Below the pieces are notes generated by a model. It searched no databases. It saw only the letters and a list, made by a program, of their open reading frames with translations, and was not told the DNA's origin. 64,000 nucleotides of DNA from the NCBI GenBank assembly GCA_016808115.1, contig JAEQBH010000287.1, positions 2,604,001 through 2,668,000 of the forward strand, given 5' to 3'. The stretch's first letter is position 1. Each line of letters opens with the position of its first letter. Shown here in pieces: positions 58,206 through 64,000 of the stretch. The stretch is from Tetrastigma voinierianum (taxonomy: Eukaryota > Streptophyta > Magnoliopsida > Vitales > Vitaceae). The translations under genes and the position numbers were made by a program.

Positions 58206-58900
58206 ATTTCCAGCGTTTCATATTGCATTGGCGGGTCCCGTCGGATCTCTTGCACCCAGTGACTGCACGTTTAGTGCTCCAGCGACGCGAAGCATCGATA
58301 ATGCCCATAGATGTATCATTCAAGGCATGATACACTATGTCCATGGTGGCTGAAGTCTATCCACATGCATCGGACATCTTTTCGACAACCTTTTGATCTC
58401 TCCCATGCTACGTAAAAATTTCATCTTCCCACTTGTTGGAACACAATTATCTCCCTCCTTCTCGGAGGTGGTGAAGGTGGAAAGAATCTTAGTAGGCTTC
58501 TACGAGCTCCTCCCAGTATCAACGAACCATGGTAGAAGTCATACCATGTGGCTCTTTGGCGCTATCTCTTAGAAAATGGGATTCTTAGAGAAAATAACAA
58601 ATGCAATTTTATGACCTCCGGTCTCACCCCATTCAATCCCATCAGGTTTGCCATTCGAAACCTTCCCGATGCTCATTCGGGGTCTTCTGCGGAACGGCAC
58701 CAAAGAACCGTTGTCACGAACCATCAGAATCGCTGGCCGGCTTCGCTCAAAATTATCGCATCAACCGCAGTCGTCTGACGCAGTATTCATCCCGACACGT
58801 CCCGTAAGTCCTCCATCAGGACGCTGATTAAAGCTCCGCCGCGTTATTCACCACCCGCTTTCATCCGCTTGCCGGCCGTAGTTGCTCGCTCCTTTTCGCT
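58206..58900 (-). pseudogene. gag: F gag N-terminal part
   Basis: On the minus strand there are EELVEAY(stop)DSFH (about 58510-58475, the TWEELVEKF block), NKWEDEIFT (about 58440) and VYHALNDTSMGIIDASRRWS (about 58340-58280, corresponding to the TFYNGLN...DASA-G block). The segment is cut at 58206 by G, and gag continues at 43958. The leader 58901-59208 is non-coding; I cannot identify the tRNA primer with confidence. Confidence 0.55.
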
Positions 58901-59208
58901 TTTCTCTCTCGCTTCTAAGTGTTCTTTCTAATTCGCATTCGTTGAATCGCATCAATGTTCTGCTTCCTATGCATTAAAATTTTTCCTCCCTTAAATAAAA
59001 CACACTTACATTGGATAGATTAGTCGTGCTAACAAATATTTTCAATATGGTTTAAAAGTTAATGGGCTAAAAAATACCCACCGCCTTGAAAAACTATTTT
59101 TTATTCTTTTCTTTTAAAATGCACGTCCAAATTAGTATTTCCTTCTTTCGTCTCACTTATCGATTCACTAAATTCTTCGATCCTGCAAGAATCCGCGCTC
59201 ATAAAACA

Positions 59209-61727
59209 TGTCGGACGGACCAAAAGTTATACACAAGTCTATAACACCATTACAAAAGGACTATTATCTAATCCCCAAAGAATGGCGCCTATAAAACTCA
59301 TTAATCTCAAACTTAATATATACACAAATTTCTCGCCACTATTACCAAGGATTAAATAGAATCCTCACAACCCACGCCATAAACTTACCGGGACAGATCT
59401 TAGCTATTTGATTAGCAAGATCGCTTCATTCGGGAGTAAATCAGCTTAACGAGTGTTTCGATCCGCTATGCCGCAAGTGCACGTCGAACAAGTAGTAAAT
59501 CGGATTTAAGTCCGTATATCGATCCCACGTAGATCTCAAGAATTCGATCAACTACCCCGACCACTCAAAATCTACACTATTCGACTCGACAGATAATCGA
59601 ATCACCAAAGCTTGAAATAATAAAAATAAAAAAAAACGATATATAAAATGAATAACAAATGAAATGAATACCGAAGTTAATGAAAGAACAAATTCTAGAT
59701 CGAATTAGCTATCTCTAAAGAAAACATCAATAATCGCTATCGTGAAGAATCAATCTCACAAACATCAGACTCGGCTTTCAACCACAGATTTTAAAACTAG
59801 TCCAAGGAGTAAGGTAGTGAAGTTGGATCTCTCCAAACCCCACCGTTCATCATCTCACCTTCAATGTTTCTTTCGAAGACAACCGGGCTGATGACTACTT
59901 TTAACCGGTTATCCTTGCTCGGGTATTTTTCTTCTCAATACTTCATACCCATAACATGGACTGTAACCCGAGCTCCTTAAATATACCACGCAGAGGTTTA
60001 CACTCGTATTTGGTTTCATCCTCAAAATTAGAATGTACCTTATTCTTTCTCGATTGGGATCCTTGCTAATCAACACGGGATTGAGTTCACTGACCGAATT
60101 GAGGTGAACTCTGCATTTTATAAATTGATAACTCACTCCAACTCATTCTCGGTTTCAAGTGAGAGAGGATGTATCGATTTAATTATGTATTGCTAGATCA
60201 TCAATATCGGCTGTGTGCGCTTCGAGAAATTGTTCATTACTCTGGGGAATGCCTTCTCTGTGTCACTTGGAGGGCCTCACGGAAATCGAGCAAACAATCC
60301 GTTGCAGGTCTATGGGGCGATGTTGGGATAATTCGAGGAAAGCGAGGAGCAAAACCAGCAAGTAGATTTAAGATCTGAAGTTCAGCAATAATGAATAGAA
60401 TACTACAGGAAAGATAATTTCGACAGCCGCGTCAATTGATAGGCGGGTTTCTATTCAAATTCGATTATACCATACATTGGCTTCAGCGATCAAGAAAACC
60501 CTTTATCATCAGCTGGTGGTTCGAAATCAAAATTTGTTTGGAATTCAAACAACCCGGTGATGGTGAAGAAATATAAATGCACATTCGGCTAAAACCTTTC
60601 TGACTAACGTCAATCAAATTGAGCGAAAATACAAACTAATCTAATCTAATCTAAAATGAAAAGTAAAGAAAAATAAAAATGCAGACCCATTGACTCGAGA
60701 TCTCTCTTTCAAGTCGCCCCCGAGCTACTTTTCTTCAGTAGCAGCTGCGTATTTATAGGGTTCTGAAGTTGGGCCCTAATTTCGATGCACTTCTTTTGGG
60801 CTGGGTTAGCTGGTCCAATATGTGTCTTGTTGTGACATGAGTCAGCATCAGCGACCCATTTGTCGCGATCTTTGTCGCAGAAGCCTTTGTTTGGTTGCGA
60901 CATGTCTTTGGATTCAATGATAGCCATGACGAGTTGGATGATGTCGCGACCTCTTCTTCACTAGCGATGTCGCTATTTGTTTTTGGGGCGTCGCGACTTA
61001 ACCTTTCGTATTTGATGTCTCGACCTCTAGATGTTGTCGCGATCCTTTGGTCCTTGCAGCGGATGTCGCGACATCACTGTGATGTCGCGACCACCAGTCA
61101 CTGGTGATGTCGTGACGACCGGTGTTATCGCGACCCTTTTCTCTTACAAGCTGATGCCAGCGACTCTTGGATGATATCAGCGACTTCTTTTACATTGTAG
61201 TTGATGTCGCGGCAGTCTTGTCGCGATCTTCTTCCAGTGCATCGATGTCGGCGACCATTTAAGCGATGTTGCGACGCCAAATGTTCGATCAATTGTTTAT
61301 CTTACATCCCGCGACTTCTTTTTTTGGTGTATGACCTGCGATTGATAATCGCGACATCGTATCTTCTTTATCAATTCTGGTTGCTTGACCTTGGATTCCT
61401 TTCGCCCGGCCTCGTTTTGTCTTCAATTACGCTTCATTTGCTGTTGGAGCTGTAGTTCTGACTGAATATGCATTTGATTTTACGTAAAAGCTTAGCGACA
61501 TCAAATTCTTTAATCCTTTAACTTCTCTGTGTGGCTTCCTTATTAATTATATCGATGCTTGCTCGGCCACGATTCTGCTCCTTTTCTTGCAAATTACCTT
61601 TCTTTTGAATTCCCTTTCTTACAGCCAGTTTGGTGGATTTATTCCATATTCTTGCATATCATCGGTCTTTTTATATAAAAATCAATCGGAAAAATGGACT
61701 AAAAATAGATGACTTTTAAGCTCATCA
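59209..61727 (-). repeat. F 5' LTR (2.52 kb), uninterrupted
   Basis: It starts TGTCGGACGGACCAAAAG and ends GATGACTTTTAAGCTCATCA, followed by the target duplication CGGGG. It is the reference for the split 3' LTR. It contains CCGCAAGTGCACG and ATCGATCCCACG (about 59472-59530), a block common in R/U5 of plant Ty3 LTRs. The minus-strand TATA is CCCTATAAATACG at 60761-60749. Confidence 0.9.
60749..61330 (-). promoter_or_regulatory. TATA box and GTCGCGAC cluster in F 5' LTR
   Basis: Exact octamers start at 60943, 60990, 61065 and 61084, again with one 19-base spacing. Near-matches (GTCGCGAT, GTTGCGAC, GTCGCGGC) run from 60840 to 61320. The cluster lies upstream of the minus-strand TATA box at 60761-60749. 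Confidence 0.55.
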
Positions 61728-61998
61728 CGGGGGCGTAAAAGGTCTCTTGCCATCCTCTACGAGGTATAATGCATGAGGTGCACTCACCCTTGGTGGGTGA
61801 ATGTGATCCTCGGTGATATGTATGCATTGGGTTCCCAGATGAACCCGCCAGTGGCTGTTTGCTCTTCGAGGTGGGGTCTCCATCGATTGGTGTGCGAGCT
61901 AACTCACAACCCTCTTGATTAAACACTGGCACTGTCTGCCTCTTGTGTTTAATCCCACTGCATAAGCTGCTATGATCACACCACAAGCAAGAAACCAA
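61728..61998 (-). pseudogene. gag: E2 gag N-terminal fragment
   Basis: The + strand continues exactly where E2 gag stopped at 25435. It aligns with E1 5985-6235, including the start region (TGCATAAGCTGC at the N-terminus) and a SPTKGECTSCIIPRRG-like reading on the minus strand that corresponds to HPPRVSAPSCIIPP in E1. The fragment also carries the right copy of the F target duplication (61728-61732). Confidence 0.8.
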
Positions 61999-62234
61999 TA
62001 AAAACTAGACTAACAAAAGGTTGTTGGTTAGCTAAAAATCAAAACAATGAGTAACGATGCATGCAGTTTTCAAACTCCTTGCGGTGAAATCTTCAAATTC
62101 CCTTTACTTGAGTGAAGCTGAAGTGGGAAAAATGATAAAATCAAAAAGAAATGATATTGCACAAAACTTATGATGTAGATCTGATTCCTTGCCTTTCTTT
62201 CTCACTAGGGCACCATCCAAACAGCGACGCCATT
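61999..62234 (-). other. E2 leader and primer binding site
   Basis: The minus strand of about 62233-62218 reads TGGCGTCGCTGTTTGG, one base from the LTR and close to TGGCGCCGTTGCCGGG, complement of plant tRNA-Asp. The rest aligns with the E1 leader. Confidence 0.65.
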
Positions 62235-63525
62235 TGATTCGTTTATGCGAGTAGGTGTTAGGAATCAACAAAATTATAACCTAGGATTCCTACTGCGCGT
62301 AGCAAACTCTTGCGGTATATTCAGTTCTAAGGAGTCGAACACAGAGATGGGTTTTCTTCGTGATAGAAGAGTTACAGTGCATTGAAAAATGGTGTTTTCG
62401 TTAGTTTATAGGTGTGTAGAAAGCAGGTTTGTGTGAATGGTTGCAAACTAAAATAGCTGATGTAAAAAGTTAAAAGAGAAATCTTGAAGTCTCGGGCCAC
62501 TAGGCTTAGGGTTCTAGGTTAACCAACATGTACTCAGGTCTTTATCCTCTCGTTTGGGAGCATGACATATAGTCATTTCCCGAACCGGATCTTCATTTAG
62601 CTTTAAAACCTAGGCCCTTGGAGTTTTCCTTTTGAAAGATGGCATTTGATTAGGCATAAATGTCCCTAGCAGTGAAAACACATCTCAAAAACACTACCCT
62701 ACGATAACTAATAGGAGACAACTAACTGAACCTTAGTGGATCTAGTGAAAGTATCACCCCGAACCCAACTGCCAAATACACATTAGGAGAGCATGTAGGG
62801 ATTTTAACCCTAGGTGAAGCGGGAGCCTGGAAATGCCCTTAAATACATACATGAAGAACATGAGGAACATGCGGCTAAGCCTAAAACAACCTTGATGGCC
62901 TTCCTTTGGATCGGGGGGTATTAGCCAAGCATCCTTGATTTGTCATCCATCAAGGGTGTTTGGCTACGAATCTGAAAGTGAAGGGAAGAGAGAAAATCAC
63001 TAACAACAGAGAGGAGGAAGCTTCGTGCCTGACTGATTGATTGAGTGACAAAAAGTTGATTTGATTACAAGCATGGTTGAGCTTATATAGGTGCTCAGTA
63101 AGAGGAAATTACAAAAGTGTGTTAAAGAACCAAAAATACATGAGGGCAAACTTGTATAAAACCACAGGTGGGTAAGCCGATCAACAAGCACAGGTGCACG
63201 GTGGCTTGATGTTCGCGGAGTTTAACGGTGGCAGCTTCTGTGAAATTTCCTGGAGTTGCTCCCCCTTCTTCAATAAATTTGCGTCGAATTTCCTCTTATT
63301 TGATCATGAGTCTTCAAATTCGGCTCAGGTTCAACGTGTTTGAGTCAAATTGAAGAAATAGAAGGCATTAATCTGTAAAGCACAAAATAGCTACAAAAAT
63401 GAGTCGAGTAGAAAGTGGGACCCCTGATGCATCAATTGAGTTATTGAAATTCGATTAGTACACAAAAGCGCATAAAACACCACTATAAACAGAGAGCCAA
63501 TGTTACTATTTGGGTATGCTAATCA
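62235..63525 (-). repeat. E2 5' LTR
   Basis: It opens TGATTCGTTTATGCGAG and closes TATGCTAATCA. The minus-strand TATA box CTATATAAGC is at 63090-63081. GTTAT follows at 63526. Confidence 0.9.
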
Positions 63526-64000
63526 GTTATCTGAGCGTAAGAAGCAAAACTTTTCAGAGTGACTTGAGAGTTCGTCTTACCGAGTGTGCATTTGTAGGAT
63601 ATCTAAGAATCTATGGATATCAATTCTCACAATGATTTAAGGAACAAAAGGTTGCTTGTTTCAAAGAATACAATCTTTGTAGAGAAAGAGTTTCTTCTAA
63701 GAATAGACAACGGGAGCAAGGGTGAACTTGGTGAAGTTCAAAGTGCTAAAACAAACACAAATCAATTGACTTAATCTAAGGTTTTTATTCATGTTGATGA
63801 AGTAGAATTGATCCTTCTAGAACACAAGCACATCGTAGCACAAGTAGGATACATACGTTCCAGAAAAAATATGGATTTCTCATCAGTGAACAGAGGATTG
63901 TATTACTCATAGAAGATGACGAGCCTATGACCTACGATGAATCTCTGAATAGTTTAGAGTCTAACAAGTGGCTTAAAGCCATGAAGTTTGAGATGGATTC
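63526..64000 (+). pseudogene. pol: Ty1/copia integrase end and start of reverse transcriptase, right part
   Basis: The frame left at 8364 continues as GYLSV...LTECAFVGY (63526-63612), the W-G-C...LFVGYP block of copia integrase C-termini. Later come KYGFLISEQRIVLLIEDDEP (63868 on) and SNKWLKAMKFEMDS (63960-64000), the linker and the first conserved block (WxxAMxxEM) of copia RT. At least two frame changes lie between. The first five bases are the right GTTAT duplication. The element continues beyond the window. Confidence 0.85.

Larger units (their letters stand above)
25436..61727 (-). mobile_element. F: Ty3-type LTR retrotransposon with full polymerase order, interrupted by E4 and G
   Basis: Its LTRs are 25436-37480 (with E4 inside) and 59209-61727. 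Both start TGTCG(A/G)C..GACCAAAAG and end AAGCTCATCA. Between them, on the minus strand, are gag (58900-58206 and 43958-43100), protease, RT, RNase H and integrase (43000-39600) and a polypurine tract (37493-37481). G interrupts gag. F lies in the E2 gag gene, whose two halves are continuous in E1 and E4. Without inserts F is about 12.5 kb. All coding parts carry stops and frameshifts. Confidence 0.88.
8365..63525 (-). mobile_element. E2: Athila-type non-autonomous element, interrupted by X, E3 and F
   Basis: E2 is rebuilt from five pieces: 3' LTR, tail and Tp32 C-terminus (8365-11250); Tp32 middle (15510-15885); Tp32 N-terminus and gag-protease (21840-25435); and gag N-terminus, leader and 5' LTR (61728-63525). 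Each junction falls where E1 and E4 are continuous, and removing the inserts gives about 8.7 kb, similar to E4 (9.5 kb). The outer flanks carry identical GTTAT copies. Like E1 and E4 it has gag-protease and Tp32 but no RT, RNase H or integrase. Confidence 0.88.

Overview
The window is plant nuclear DNA and consists entirely of nested, decayed LTR retrotransposons. I see no ordinary cellular gene, no tRNA or rRNA gene and no intact retroelement ORF; every coding region is broken by frameshifts and stops. The Athila-type Gag, the plant Ty3 polymerase blocks, the Ty1/copia fragment and the tRNA-Asp-like primer sites point to a flowering plant, probably a eudicot. The Gag and 3' ORF wording reminds me of grapevine (Vitis) repeats, but that is recollection and untested.

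Layout. The oldest layer is a Ty1/copia polyprotein on the + strand, seen at 8244-8364 and again at 63526-64000. It is split by element E2 (8365-63525, minus strand, Athila type) with an exact 5-bp duplication GTTAT on both sides. E2 was itself hit three times: by X, a probable solo LTR of about 4.3 kb (11251-15509); by E3, a non-coding relative of E2 (15886-21834, + strand, duplication AGAAG); and by F, a Ty3 element (25436-61727, minus strand, duplication CGTGG/CGGGG). F carries two further insertions: E4, another Athila-type element, inside its 3' LTR (about 26903-36401), and G, a + strand relative of F, inside its gag (43959-58205). At the left edge a second Athila-type element, E1 (1-7817), lies in LTR H (7818-8243), which itself abuts the copia fragment.

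Genes. E1, E2 and E4 share one unusual plan, read on the minus strand: LTR, tRNA-Asp-like primer site, gag-protease, then a separate GC-rich ORF with a 'putative plant transposon protein' (Transposase_32-like, here Tp32) domain, polypurine tract, LTR. None has reverse transcriptase, RNase H or integrase, so they look like a non-autonomous family dependent on an autonomous Athila. F and G have the complete Ty3 order gag-protease-RT-RNase H-integrase, and G adds a 3' ORF that also looks Tp32-like.

Regulatory pattern. F, G and H LTRs carry clusters of the palindrome GTCGCGAC (often GATGTCGCGACATC), placed upstream of a TATA box where that is visible. The Athila-type LTRs carry a different cluster built on GCGAAATTTCGC in the same place. 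Each motif appears again upstream of the element's internal 3' ORF (E1, E2 and G), in E1 and E2 with its own TATA-like box. This LTR-like promoter architecture repeated inside the element is the most interesting thing in the window.
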